DNA of 7,979 nucleotides from an uncultured Campylobacter sp. (GTDB lineage: Bacteria > Campylobacterota > Campylobacteria > Campylobacterales > Campylobacteraceae). The position numbers were made by a program, and so were the translations under genes. The stretch covers positions 1-7,979 of the forward strand of contig CASFHJ010000174.1 in the NCBI GenBank assembly GCA_949294425.1. The letters are read 5' to 3'. This document shows positions 1 to 6,260 of this stretch, piece by piece. Within the stretch, counting starts at the first letter, position 1. Each line of letters opens with the position of its first letter. Under the pieces are notes generated by a model that was not told where the DNA came from, made no database searches, and worked only from the letters and a program-made list of their open reading frames with translations.

Positions 1-745
1 AATGACTTATACCTCCTCAGAAGGTGCTAGCAGTTTTGCCATAAATTCTGGCATAGTGGATAAGGGAAGTATCTCGGTGCTTGACTCAAGGGGCTTGACC
101 GTGCTTGTAAATATAACGGGTAAATATAGCCTAAATCCAACAGAGGTTCCAAGAACCATAGCCATGTGGAATTTAAACTGGGAAAATAAGATCATAGATC
201 CAACGGTAAGAGATGTGGTGCAAAGCGTTATTGGTAAATACACAGCAGAAGAGCTACCAGCAAACAGAAACGCCATAGCCTCACAGATAAATGAGGGCAT
301 AACAAAGACCATCTCATCTTTACAAAACAATCCAGTGCATTTACAAGATGTGCATTTAAGAGAGATCATCTTGCCACCTAGCGTAAAAGAACAAATAGAA
401 AGAGTGCAAATAGCTAGACAAGAAGCTGAAAGAGCAACTCAAGAAGCCATAAGAAGAGCCACCCTAGCAGAAGGTGAGGCAAACGCAACCATAATAAGTG
501 CAAAGGGTAAGGCTGATGCAGCTAGGATAGAAGCTGATGCACAAGCTTACGCAAACAAAGAGGTGGCAAATAGCCTTAATACTCCCTTGCTAAATTTAAG
601 ACAGATAGAAGTTCAGGGCAAATTTAATGAGGCATTAAAAAGCAATACTGACGCAAAAATTTTCTTAACCCCGGGTGGGGCTGTGCCTAATATATGGGTA
701 GATACAAAAAAGGACGCTAAGACTCAAAGCTCAGTAAGTCCATAA
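1..745 (+). CDS. SPFH/prohibitin-family membrane protein, 5' end cut off by the window
   Basis: The reading frame is open from the first full codon at base 2 to a TAA at 743-745, so the visible 247 residues are the C-terminal part of a longer protein. The ATG at base 2 is just an internal methionine. The visible part has the second half of a Band 7/SPFH domain (about residues 1-125 as seen, with a conserved LREIILPPSVKEQIERVQ stretch ending it). A long Ala/Glu/Arg-rich coiled coil follows (about 130-190, AEGEANATIISAKGKADAAR), then a short tail. This is the layout of HflC/prohibitin/stomatin proteins, which form membrane-attached oligomeric rings in microdomains and often affect membrane proteases. 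The N-terminal membrane anchor expected for the family must lie upstream. It resembles C. jejuni Cj0268c, which has been reported to be needed for host-cell adhesion and invasion. Two small membrane proteins follow at once, as they do near Cj0268c. The family call is firm; the cellular role is inferred. Confidence 0.9.
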   Translation, partial: MTYTSSEGASSFAINSGIVDKGSISVLDSRGLTVLVNITGKYSLNPTEVPRTIAMWNLNWENKIIDPTVRDVVQSVIGKYTAEELPANRNAIASQINEGITKTISSLQNNPVHLQDVHLREIILPPSVKEQIERVQIARQEAERATQEAIRRATLAEGEANATIISAKGKADAARIEADAQAYANKEVANSLNTPLLNLRQIEVQGKFNEALKSNTDAKIFLTPGGAVPNIWVDTKKDAKTQSSVSP

Positions 746-753
746 GGTGATGT

Positions 754-1281
754 ATGCAGACAATCAAAGAAAGCATACTTTTTTACGCAAAGCACCTATA
801 CACAATAGACTTAGTCTTTATACTCTTGGTGCTTTTCGTCTTTATATGCTTTTTATTATTTGCCGTCATACTACATCAAAAACCCATAGTAGCTTCCTTA
901 GTGCTTTTTTTATCCTTCATACTATGCCCTAGCCTTGCTTATTTTGGCTATAAATTTATAGATGATAAATTTAGACACAGAATAATTACCATACTAGATA
1001 ATAATTTTTACTCCTCAAATTTAGTAATAGATCTAAATATAGAAAATAAATCAAAATATGATTTTAAATACTGCAAACTCGTAGCAAAACTTTATAAAAT
1101 AGATGATACAAATCTCAGCACCATAGATAAATATAAACAAAAATACATTCCATACAAGTTAAAAAGCAAGATCTTAGAAAATGAACTAGCAAAAAACCAA
1201 ATCCAAGAACACAGAATATTTTTTCAAAATATTCCTAGAGATGAAAATTTAAGCATACGTGTAGATTCAAGGTGTTTTTAA
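754..1281 (+). CDS. DUF2393-like two-helix membrane protein (first of a pair)
   Basis: A 175-residue protein of unknown function. The ATG at 754 is preceded by AAGG at 744-747, six bases away, which overlaps the end of the SPFH gene; the gap to that gene is 8 bases. There are two hydrophobic helices (about residues 19-40 and 45-66), then a roughly 105-residue soluble domain predicted to be mostly beta strand. Within it an ENKSKYDFKYCKL segment (97-109) and the C-terminal SRCF match the corresponding places in the next gene's product (TNKTNFLIRKCFL and LTCI). Both also carry an IDD triplet just after helix 2 (69-71 here). The two are therefore paralogues. The soluble part has only two cysteines, C107 and C174, at positions shared with the partner. 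It resembles the DUF2393 proteins of Campylobacter and Helicobacter (Cj0267c/Cj0266c type). The call rests on recalled family features and synteny; no biochemical function is known to me. Confidence 0.8.
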   Translation: MQTIKESILFYAKHLYTIDLVFILLVLFVFICFLLFAVILHQKPIVASLVLFLSFILCPSLAYFGYKFIDDKFRHRIITILDNNFYSSNLVIDLNIENKSKYDFKYCKLVAKLYKIDDTNLSTIDKYKQKYIPYKLKSKILENELAKNQIQEHRIFFQNIPRDENLSIRVDSRCF

Positions 1282-1793
1282 TGGGCTTAAGTATTTTTCA
1301 TATAATAGTATTAGTAGTTTTTATACTCATCTTTATCCTCCTTTGCGTTTTGATTTTTTTAAAGATAAATGACATCAAAACCGCCATAGCAGCATATATC
1401 GCAAGTTTTACAGGAATTGCAATCATAACTTATTCTTTATTTATAACCATAGATGATTATATGATACAAGCAGAAGTTTCTAATGTAAATTTCATAAGAA
1501 ATCTTAGCACAGAAAGCGCTACCATAAGAGGACGTATAACAAATAAAACAAATTTTTTAATAAGAAAATGTTTTTTGCAAGTTAGTGTGCTAAATAAAGT
1601 AGGCGCCTCAGGCGATATATTTGCAAGGCAGCCACAAATAAGAAGGCAAAAAGGAGTGTCAAATAGAGTCTCTTACAATCTCTTAATAGCTAATCCCCTA
1701 AACGCTAACAGCTACGAGGATTTTTCCATACAAATTCCAGTTCCTCCCAGCTTTGAAAGAGTGGAATTTTATCATAGCCTAACATGTATATAA
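1281..1793 (+). CDS. DUF2393-like two-helix membrane protein (second of a pair)
   Basis: A 170-residue protein. I chose the ATG at 1281, which overlaps the previous stop as TAATG and has AAGG eight bases upstream at 1269-1272. A GTG at 1272 in the same frame would add three residues but has no better ribosome site. Helices lie at about residues 8-27 and 35-57. The Lys-containing loop between them (KINDIK) and the acidic stretch after helix 2 (IDD, 57-59) suggest that the loop is cytoplasmic and the C-terminal domain periplasmic. That domain shares the NK[ST]x[FY] segment, one downstream cysteine (C97) and a penultimate cysteine (C169) with the preceding protein, so the genes look like an old tandem duplication. 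The likely role is as a partner of the SPFH protein in the same transcript, which is inference from position only. The 3' end overlaps rnhB by 10 bases. Confidence 0.8.
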   Translation: MGLSIFHIIVLVVFILIFILLCVLIFLKINDIKTAIAAYIASFTGIAIITYSLFITIDDYMIQAEVSNVNFIRNLSTESATIRGRITNKTNFLIRKCFLQVSVLNKVGASGDIFARQPQIRRQKGVSNRVSYNLLIANPLNANSYEDFSIQIPVPPSFERVEFYHSLTCI

Positions 1794-2335
1794 AAAAGAG
1801 CTTAGTAGGCATAGATGAAGCTGGTAGAGGTGCCTTAGCCGGACCTCTTTGTATATGTGCTTGTAAGCTAAATAAAGATTTACAAGGCTTAAAGGACTCA
1901 AAGGCTTTAAGCCCTAAAAAAAGGCTTGAGCTTTTTAAGGAACTAAGGCTAAATTCTAACTATCTTATCTTGTTTTTTTCAAATTCTATGATAGATGAGC
2001 TTGGGCTTAGTCTTTGCTTTAAAAGAGCCTTAGGTATTATAAAAAAACACTTTGTTTCTTGTGAATTTATATTTGATGGAAATACAAATTTTTGCGTTAG
2101 CAAGATAAACACCATGATAAAAGCGGACAGCAAGGTAAAAGAGGTAAGTGCAGCAAGTATCTTAGCAAAGGTGAGTAGGGACAATTTTATGTCCTCTTTA
2201 AACGATAAATACGAATTTAAAAAGCACAAAGGATACGGCACTGCCCTACATTTAGAGCTCATAAAAAAATACGGCTTTAGTAAGCTACACAGAAAAAGTT
2301 TTCTTGTAAGATCTCTTGGAAATTCCTTATTTTAA
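1784..2335 (+). CDS. rnhB: Ribonuclease HII
   Basis: An endonuclease that cuts the RNA strand of RNA:DNA hybrids and starts removal of single ribonucleotides misplaced in DNA; cytoplasmic and metal-dependent. The 183 residues carry the whole type 2 RNase H signature. GIDEAGRG gives acidic residues D11 and E12 and the GRG loop (14-16) that recognises the RNA-DNA junction. FIFDGN supplies D98, KADSKVKEVSAASILAKVSRD supplies D115, and GYGT (150-153) supplies the conserved tyrosine Y151. Length is slightly below the usual 190-200 residues, mainly from a short C-terminus, with nothing essential missing. The ATG lies inside the end of the preceding gene (10-base overlap) and has no clear ribosome site of its own, so translational coupling is likely. 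It ends 18 bases from the convergent murI. In C. jejuni rnhB sits elsewhere, next to the ComEA-like gene. Confidence 0.96.
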   Translation: MYIKKSLVGIDEAGRGALAGPLCICACKLNKDLQGLKDSKALSPKKRLELFKELRLNSNYLILFFSNSMIDELGLSLCFKRALGIIKKHFVSCEFIFDGNTNFCVSKINTMIKADSKVKEVSAASILAKVSRDNFMSSLNDKYEFKKHKGYGTALHLELIKKYGFSKLHRKSFLVRSLGNSLF

Positions 2336-2353
2336 AAAGGTTTAAAATAATAC

Positions 2354-3097
2354 TTAGCTAAGCCAAAGTTTAGCATTTTGCTTCAAGGCTTTTACATCAC
2401 TACTTGCGTAAAATTCTATTTTTGTCTTTTTATTTAGCCTTTTTAGCTTAAATTTTTCTTTTAGCTCCAAGCTTATAGCATGACCTGAATGTATAAGCCT
2501 CGTATCATCGCCAAAATAAGCTTGTAAGGAGGTTGAAAGCAGTGGAAAATGTGTGCAACCAAGTATTACAGCCTTTGGATTTTTTCTTATATCCTTAAAA
2601 TAGTGTCTAAAAAGGCTTTGCACTATCTCTCCTTCAAAAATTCCCTCCTCAACAATAGGCACGAAAAGCCCTGTGGCTAAGGATTTTACATTTATAAAGC
2701 CCTCTTTTTTAAGCCTTTTTTCATACTGCTTTGATCTTATGGTTGCCCTTGTAGCAAGCACCAAAATTTCATCATCTAAGCTAGAAAGGGCATTTTTTGT
2801 GGCACTTACCCCAGCATCTATAACGCCTAAAACATGAAAATTCGCATTTTTTCTAAGCTCTTTTAAGGCATAAGCACTAACTGTATTACAAGCTATGATT
2901 AACATATCTAATTTAAATTGCTTAAAAAAATCAAGAGCCTCCAAAGAAAATTTTATGATGGTTTCCTTATCTTTTACCCCATAAGGCACTCTAGCAGTGT
3001 CTCCGTAATAAAAAATATTTTCAAATAAATTCTCATGCAAAATGGATTTTAATACGCTAAGTCCTCCAACCCCGCTATCAAAAATACCAACATTCAT
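2354..3097 (-). CDS. murI: Glutamate racemase
   Basis: Interconverts L- and D-glutamate without a cofactor, supplying the D-glutamate that MurD adds to the peptidoglycan stem peptide; cytoplasmic. The 247-residue protein has the family's hallmarks in order: IFDSGVGG (5-12) with general-base neighbours D7 and S8, YYGDTARVPYG (30-40), the first catalytic cysteine C70 in ACNTVSA, and the second, C181, in LGCTHFPLL with H183. Both cysteines are present, so it should be active. The ATG at 3097 overlaps the stop of the upstream lipoprotein gene (ATGA) and has AAGG at 3106-3109 with an 8-base spacer. It is the last visible gene of the nhaA1-nhaA2-lipoprotein-murI transcript. C. jejuni has the same order (Cj1655c-Cj1652c, from memory). 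No strong terminator lies in the 18 bases before rnhB, so convergent read-through is possible. Confidence 0.96.
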   Translation of the reverse strand: MNVGIFDSGVGGLSVLKSILHENLFENIFYYGDTARVPYGVKDKETIIKFSLEALDFFKQFKLDMLIIACNTVSAYALKELRKNANFHVLGVIDAGVSATKNALSSLDDEILVLATRATIRSKQYEKRLKKEGFINVKSLATGLFVPIVEEGIFEGEIVQSLFRHYFKDIRKNPKAVILGCTHFPLLSTSLQAYFGDDTRLIHSGHAISLELKEKFKLKRLNKKTKIEFYASSDVKALKQNAKLWLS

Positions 3098-3552
3098 CTT
3101 AAATACCTTTTAGCTCCTATGTATCTTGAGGACCAGTATCTTGATTTAAGCTCTACTTCTTTTACCCCGCCTCTGGTTGAAAGATGTATAAATTTGCCCC
3201 CACTTGTGTAAATTCCTACATGTAGCCCGTTTGGACCCCTGCCTGTTCTAAAAAAAAGCAAATCTCCCGTCCTTAAATTTGATCTTGAAATAGAAGTTCC
3301 ACTGCTTAGCTGAGCCTTTGTAGTCCTTGGTATCTTTGCTCCTAGACTATAAAAAACACTTTGAGTAAAGCCTGAACAATCCGCCCCGCTTACCTTAGTG
3401 CCTCCCAATCTATAAGGGGTTTTACTCCACTGCTTTTTTACTAAATTTAGCTTAGAAAGAAGATCTTGCTTTGGAATGTAAGTTTTATGTGGGCTATTTA
3501 CAGAACAAGCTGTAAAGATAAAAAAGCTTAATATTAAAAAAAATAGCCTCAT
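3094..3552 (-). CDS. NlpC/P60-family cell-wall hydrolase lipoprotein
   Basis: A 152-residue protein with a lipoprotein signal peptide: charged MR, a hydrophobic core, and the lipobox FTAC with C16 as the predicted lipidated residue. After a short linker (17-35) comes one NlpC/P60 domain, with catalytic cysteine C59 in GADCSGF, histidine H111 in HVGIY and a third polar residue H123 in KFIHLS. This is the C-H-H arrangement of Spr/MepS-type endopeptidases, which cut peptide cross-links or stems in peptidoglycan. There is no SH3 or LysM domain, so the anchor alone probably places it. It should face the periplasm. The ATG at 3552 overlaps the nhaA2 stop by 4 bases. The nearest AAGG is 14 bases upstream (3567-3570), too far for normal use, so translation is probably coupled to nhaA2. 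It resembles Cj1653c. The exact bond cleaved cannot be told from sequence. Confidence 0.92.
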   Translation of the reverse strand: MRLFFLILSFFIFTACSVNSPHKTYIPKQDLLSKLNLVKKQWSKTPYRLGGTKVSGADCSGFTQSVFYSLGAKIPRTTKAQLSSGTSISRSNLRTGDLLFFRTGRGPNGLHVGIYTSGGKFIHLSTRGGVKEVELKSRYWSSRYIGAKRYLR

Positions 3553-4703
3553 TTGCTAGCAAAAAACCTTAAAAAAACATATCCAAAAATACCAGAACAA
3601 AGCGAGGCAAAAAGTATAGCCATATTATCAGCATAATTAAAGGTATCACTTACCTCGTAAGCTAAACCATCTATAAAAAGGCTCATTGTAAAGCCTATGC
3701 CAGTTAGTATGCAAATTCCATAAACTTGCTTAAAATTCGCATCTTGAGGCAGCTTTGCTAGATGAAGTTTTATGCAAAGATAGGAAAATAAAAAGACCCC
3801 AATTTGTTTTCCCAAAAAAAGCCCCAAAAATATACCCATACTAACGCCTGAAAATATGTCCTTTGGTGCTAAATTTCCAAAATTTACTCCAGCATTTGCA
3901 AAGGCAAATATAGGCAAGATAACTAAATTTATCCACATCTTAAGACCCTCATGGATCTCGTCTAAAAAATTATGTCTATCCCTTGTGTGTAGGGGTATGA
4001 AAAAGGCAGTTATAAGACCTGCTAAGGTAGCATGCACCCCACTTTGCAAAACAGCTAGCCACAAAAAAGCAGAGCAAATGAAATAAAAAGACTTTCTGCT
4101 TACATTTAATAAATTTAAAGTAAGTAAAATGAATATTATAAAAAAAGATATTACTAAGGCTATCACAGATAGCTTACTAGTGTAAAAAATAGCTATTATA
4201 AGAATGGCACCAACATCATCAAAGATAGCAAGACTTAACAAAAAGATCTTTAAAGAGCTTGGCACTCTTTTTCCTAACAAAAGCAAGATAGCAAGAGCAA
4301 AGGCAGTATCAGTAGCAGTTGGTATAGCCCAGCCACGCATTACATAATCATCATTGAAATTTATAGCTGCAAAAATTAAAGCAGGGGCTAATATCCCACC
4401 TATAGCCGCAAAAAGAGGAAGGATAATATTTTTAGGATTTCTAAATTCCCCCTCACAAAATTCTTTCTTTAGCTCAAGTCCTATTGCAAAGAAAAAAACA
4501 GCTATGAGTCCATCATTTATCCATAAAAGCAAAGGCTTTGAAAATACAAAATCACTTATATGAAAACCAAGAGGAAGTGATATAAAATCCTTATAAGCCG
4601 TGCTATGGGAATTATTTGCCACTACTAGAGCTAAAAGCATGGCTACTATTAGTAAGATCCCCCCAAAAGCCTCATCTTTTATAAAATTTAAAATTTTATT
4701 CAA
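3549..4703 (-). CDS. nhaA: Na+/H+ antiporter NhaA, second tandem copy
   Basis: Inner-membrane antiporter exchanging about two H+ for one Na+ or Li+, used for sodium tolerance and pH homeostasis. The 384 residues match the usual NhaA length. Transport-site residues are all present: D132 in PTATDTAFA and D162/D163 in AIFDDVGAI (E. coli D133, D163, D164), plus K299 in LGKQIG (E. coli K300). The pH-sensing segment GLELKKE (75-81) keeps E77, K79, K80 and E81, and H224 sits in SGVHATLAG. The start codon is TTG at 4701-4703, overlapping the nhaA1 stop as TTGA. AAGG at 4711-4714 with a 7-base spacer supports it, and the next in-frame methionine (residue 22) would cut into the first helix. This corresponds to C. 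jejuni nhaA2. It shares long near-identical DNA patches with its neighbour. Confidence 0.96.
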   Translation of the reverse strand: MNKILNFIKDEAFGGILLIVAMLLALVVANNSHSTAYKDFISLPLGFHISDFVFSKPLLLWINDGLIAVFFFAIGLELKKEFCEGEFRNPKNIILPLFAAIGGILAPALIFAAINFNDDYVMRGWAIPTATDTAFALAILLLLGKRVPSSLKIFLLSLAIFDDVGAILIIAIFYTSKLSVIALVISFFIIFILLTLNLLNVSRKSFYFICSAFLWLAVLQSGVHATLAGLITAFFIPLHTRDRHNFLDEIHEGLKMWINLVILPIFAFANAGVNFGNLAPKDIFSGVSMGIFLGLFLGKQIGVFLFSYLCIKLHLAKLPQDANFKQVYGICILTGIGFTMSLFIDGLAYEVSDTFNYADNMAILFASLCSGIFGYVFLRFFASK

Positions 4704-5872
4704 TTCTTAGCCTTATTTGAAAGTCTTAAATACACATAAGCCATTAAGGCACTAGCAAAACTAGCAAGTAGGATAGCTAGTTTATCAGCCTGTGCAAAGG
4801 CATTTAAATTTTCTTGATAAGCCAAAGCATCTATAAAAAGACTCATTGTAAAGCCTATACCAGTTAGTATGCAAATTCCATAAAACTGCTTATAATTAGC
4901 TCCTTGAGGCAATACAGCCAGTTTTAATTTTATGCTTATATAAGAAAATAAAAAGACCCCAACTTGCTTTCCCAAAAAAAGCCCCAAAAATATACCAAGA
5001 CTAACTGGAGAAAACAAATAAGAGCTATCTAAATTTCTTAAATCAACCCCAGCATTAACAAAGGCAAAAACCGGTAAGATAAAATACACAACCCAAGGAT
5101 TTAAGCTCTTATAAATTTCTTTTAAAAAAGAGCTTCCATCTTTTTTATCAAGAGGTATAAACAAGGCAGCTATAACACCTGCTAAGGTAGCATGCACCCC
5201 ACTTTCAAGCATAGCCACCCATAAAACAATACCTACTAAGCAGTAAGATCCTAAATTTGATATATGAAAATAATTTAATAAAAAAAGTAAAAGAATGCAA
5301 AGTAAACAAACAACAATGGCAAAACTTGACAACTCTCCTGTGTAAAAAAGTGCTATGATGATAATAGCACCAAGATCATCAAAGATGGCAAGGCTTAGTA
5401 AAAAAAGTTTCAAAGAGCTTGGAATTCCTTTTAAAAGCATTAAAATTCCAACCGCAAATGCTATATCAGTAGCAGTTGGTATAGCCCAGCCACGCATGGC
5501 AAAGTCATTTGAGTAATTTATAAAAGCAAAGATAAGAGCAGGAACTATCATACCGCCCAAGGCACCAAATATAGGCAAGGACACGGAGCGTATATTTTTT
5601 AACTGACCCCTTAAAACCTCATATTTTAACTCCAAGCCTATGAAAAAGAAAAAAATGGCTATAAGCCCATCATTTACCCAATGTGAAAGCCCCTTTGAAA
5701 GCTCTTTAAAAAAATTTTCTCCGCTTACTGATACGCTTAGCTCTAAATGCAAAAATTTTTCATAAATCAAATTTAAAGGCGTGTTTTGGCAGATTAAGGC
5801 TAATATAGTGAAAAATATTAACAAAAAGCCCGGAAAAGATTCATTTTTAATAAATTCTTTTATTTTTTGCAT
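4700..5872 (-). CDS. nhaA: Na+/H+ antiporter NhaA, first tandem copy
   Basis: First gene of the four-gene transcript and paralogue of the next gene (C. jejuni nhaA1 type). The 390 residues include D136 in [10 protein letters not shown]165/D166 in [10 protein letters not shown]302 in LGKQVG and H227 in SGVHATLAG, so the ion-binding and proton-coupling machinery is complete. The extramembrane loop between helices 1 and 2 (about 38-65) is slightly longer than in the second copy. In the pH-sensor segment GLELKYE (79-85), a tyrosine (Y84) replaces the basic residue found in the second copy (K80) and in E. coli (R81), so the pH response may differ; this is inference. The ATG at 5872 has GGAA at 5880-5883, seven bases upstream, and a strong -10 box at 5904-5909. 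The gene is followed without a gap by the second copy (4-base overlap). Confidence 0.96.
   Translation of the reverse strand: MQKIKEFIKNESFPGFLLIFFTILALICQNTPLNLIYEKFLHLELSVSVSGENFFKELSKGLSHWVNDGLIAIFFFFIGLELKYEVLRGQLKNIRSVSLPIFGALGGMIVPALIFAFINYSNDFAMRGWAIPTATDIAFAVGILMLLKGIPSSLKLFLLSLAIFDDLGAIIIIALFYTGELSSFAIVVCLLCILLLFLLNYFHISNLGSYCLVGIVLWVAMLESGVHATLAGVIAALFIPLDKKDGSSFLKEIYKSLNPWVVYFILPVFAFVNAGVDLRNLDSSYLFSPVSLGIFLGLFLGKQVGVFLFSYISIKLKLAVLPQGANYKQFYGICILTGIGFTMSLFIDALAYQENLNAFAQADKLAILLASFASALMAYVYLRLSNKAKN
4711..4714 (-). promoter_or_regulatory. Ribosome binding site supporting the TTG start of the second nhaA
   Basis: On the minus strand AAGG lies seven bases before TTG at 4703-4701, inside the last codons of the first nhaA. 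Together with the TTGA stop/start overlap it supports a non-ATG start for the second antiporter. A TTG start usually gives weaker initiation, so the second copy may be made at a lower level and depend on ribosomes finishing the first; that is inference. Confidence 0.6.
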
Positions 5873-5903
5873 TTAAAATTTCCAAATTTTTTATTTTTTA
5901 AGA

Positions 5904-5912
5904 ATTATAGCA
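5904..5912 (-). promoter_or_regulatory. Housekeeping promoter of the nhaA1-nhaA2-lipoprotein-murI operon (extended -10)
   Basis: The minus strand reads TGCTATAAT: a perfect TATAAT at 5909-5904 with TG one base upstream (extended -10). There is no clear -35, only T-rich DNA, which is normal for Campylobacter RpoD promoters. Transcription would begin near 5897, giving a leader of about 25 bases before the nhaA1 ATG. It lies downstream of the hairpin that ends the small serine-rich gene, so the operon appears to be transcribed independently of that gene. Confidence 0.75.
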
Positions 5913-5923
5913 AAGCTAAGATT

Positions 5924-5959
5924 AAAAAGAGGTTACAAGGTGTCAAAAGACACCTTTAA
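5924..5959 (-). terminator. Hairpin terminator of the serine-rich small gene
   Basis: On the minus strand AAGGTGTC, TTTT loop, GACACCTT forms a perfect 8-bp stem (5937-5956). Three more A-T pairs are possible if one G is bulged. It is followed by CCTC and five T residues (5928-5924). The stem overlaps the TAA stop (5958-5956). The T-run starts several bases after the stem, so termination may be incomplete. Confidence 0.65.
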
Positions 5960-6135
5960 GCGTATATATCAAGCGAAGATGAGCTTGAAACGCTAGATGA
6001 AGCACTAGAACTAGGGCTTGAAGCAGACTCTATAATCTGACTCACAGCCTCTTCATTGCCTTGTATAGCTTGTTTCAAGGCATTTGTACTAGTAGCAGAC
6101 ATTAAAGACGCATTAGACATGCTTGTATCAATCAT
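5956..6135 (-). CDS. Small serine-rich protein resembling YjfB-type putative motility proteins
   Basis: A 59-residue protein. The ATG at 6135 is chosen because AAGGAG (6147-6142) lies six bases before it. An in-frame TTG at 6162 would add nine residues but lies almost on the expected transcription start and encodes the ribosome site itself. Residues 1-36 are helix-forming (ALKQAIQGNEEAVSQIIES) with a Ser/Thr/Met-rich beginning (MIDTSMSNASLMSATSTNAL). This resembles the short YjfB 'putative motility protein' family, whose function is unknown; that likeness is from memory and moderate. Residues 37-54 are 14 serines out of 18, followed by LDIYA. No signal peptide or membrane segment is visible. 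It has a FliA-type promoter and its own terminator, so it is a single-gene unit probably expressed with late flagellar genes. C. jejuni has a small gene (Cj1656c) at the same place beside nhaA1. Confidence 0.8.
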   Translation of the reverse strand: MIDTSMSNASLMSATSTNALKQAIQGNEEAVSQIIESASSPSSSASSSVSSSSSLDIYA

Positions 6136-6141
6136 GGACAA

Positions 6142-6147
6142 CTCCTT
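6142..6147 (-). promoter_or_regulatory. Consensus ribosome binding site fixing the start of the serine-rich protein
   Basis: The minus strand has AAGGAG followed by a six-base spacer and ATG at 6135. It is the strongest ribosome site seen in the window, which suggests high translation of this small protein and rules against the upstream TTG. Confidence 0.8.
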
Positions 6148-6166
6148 TCCTTTTAATGTCAATTTA

Positions 6167-6193
6167 ATATCGACATAATACCCTAAAAACTTA
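6167..6193 (-). promoter_or_regulatory. Sigma-28 (FliA)-type promoter of the serine-rich small gene
   Basis: The minus strand reads TAAG, 15 bases, GTCGATAT. The enterobacterial FliA consensus is TAAA-N15-GCCGATAA, so the spacing is exact and 9 of 12 defined bases match. As I recall, Campylobacter flagellin-class promoters favour a CGATAT/CGATAA core, which is present here at 6172-6167. Transcription would start near 6160, about 25 bases before the ATG, and no RpoD-like TATAAT lies in that interval. Dependence on FliA is inferred from sequence. Confidence 0.7.
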
Positions 6194-6208
6194 AATTTTT
6201 AAAATTTA
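6192..6208. repeat. AT-only palindrome between divergent promoters
   Basis: TAAATTTT and AAAATTTA form an 8-bp perfect inverted repeat around a single T. It touches the -35 element of the FliA-type promoter and lies about 17 bases upstream of the MFS gene's -10. It could be an operator, but such palindromes arise readily in DNA this rich in A and T. Confidence 0.3.
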
Positions 6209-6224
6209 TTTTTTATTTTTAAGA

Positions 6225-6230
6225 TATAAT
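6225..6230 (+). promoter_or_regulatory. Housekeeping -10 box of the MFS transporter gene
   Basis: A perfect TATAAT follows a T-rich tract (6209-6220) typical of Campylobacter RpoD promoters. Start of transcription would be near 6237, giving a leader of about 24 bases before the ATG at 6261. AAGG at 6252-6255 is the ribosome site with a 5-base spacer. Confidence 0.65.
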
Positions 6231-6260
6231 TTTTCTCCTAAATTTTTAAAAAAGGCTTAC

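Noticed and set aside
747..932. 61-residue plus-strand frame after the SPFH gene
   Set aside because: It lies wholly within the first DUF2393-like gene in another phase, and that gene has the clear paralogue-supported protein.
1272..1280. GTG start at 1272 for the second DUF2393-like protein
   Set aside because: The ATG at 1281 has a better-spaced AAGG and a coupled TAATG overlap; the GTG would add only three residues.
2326..2350. Possible bidirectional terminator between the convergent rnhB and murI genes (CCTT...AAGG)
   Set aside because: Only four base pairs enclose an A/T-rich loop and the tails are A/T mixtures without a clear T-run, so it is not supported as a terminator.
3549..5872. 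The two nhaA frames as one broken or fused gene
   Set aside because: Each frame encodes a complete antiporter with its own full set of transport residues and normal length, so this is a tandem duplication, not a broken gene.
6136..6162. Longer 68-residue version of the serine-rich protein starting at TTG 6162
   Set aside because: The TTG lies at about the expected transcription start of the FliA-type promoter, has no ribosome site, and its codons include the AAGGAG that serves the ATG at 6135.
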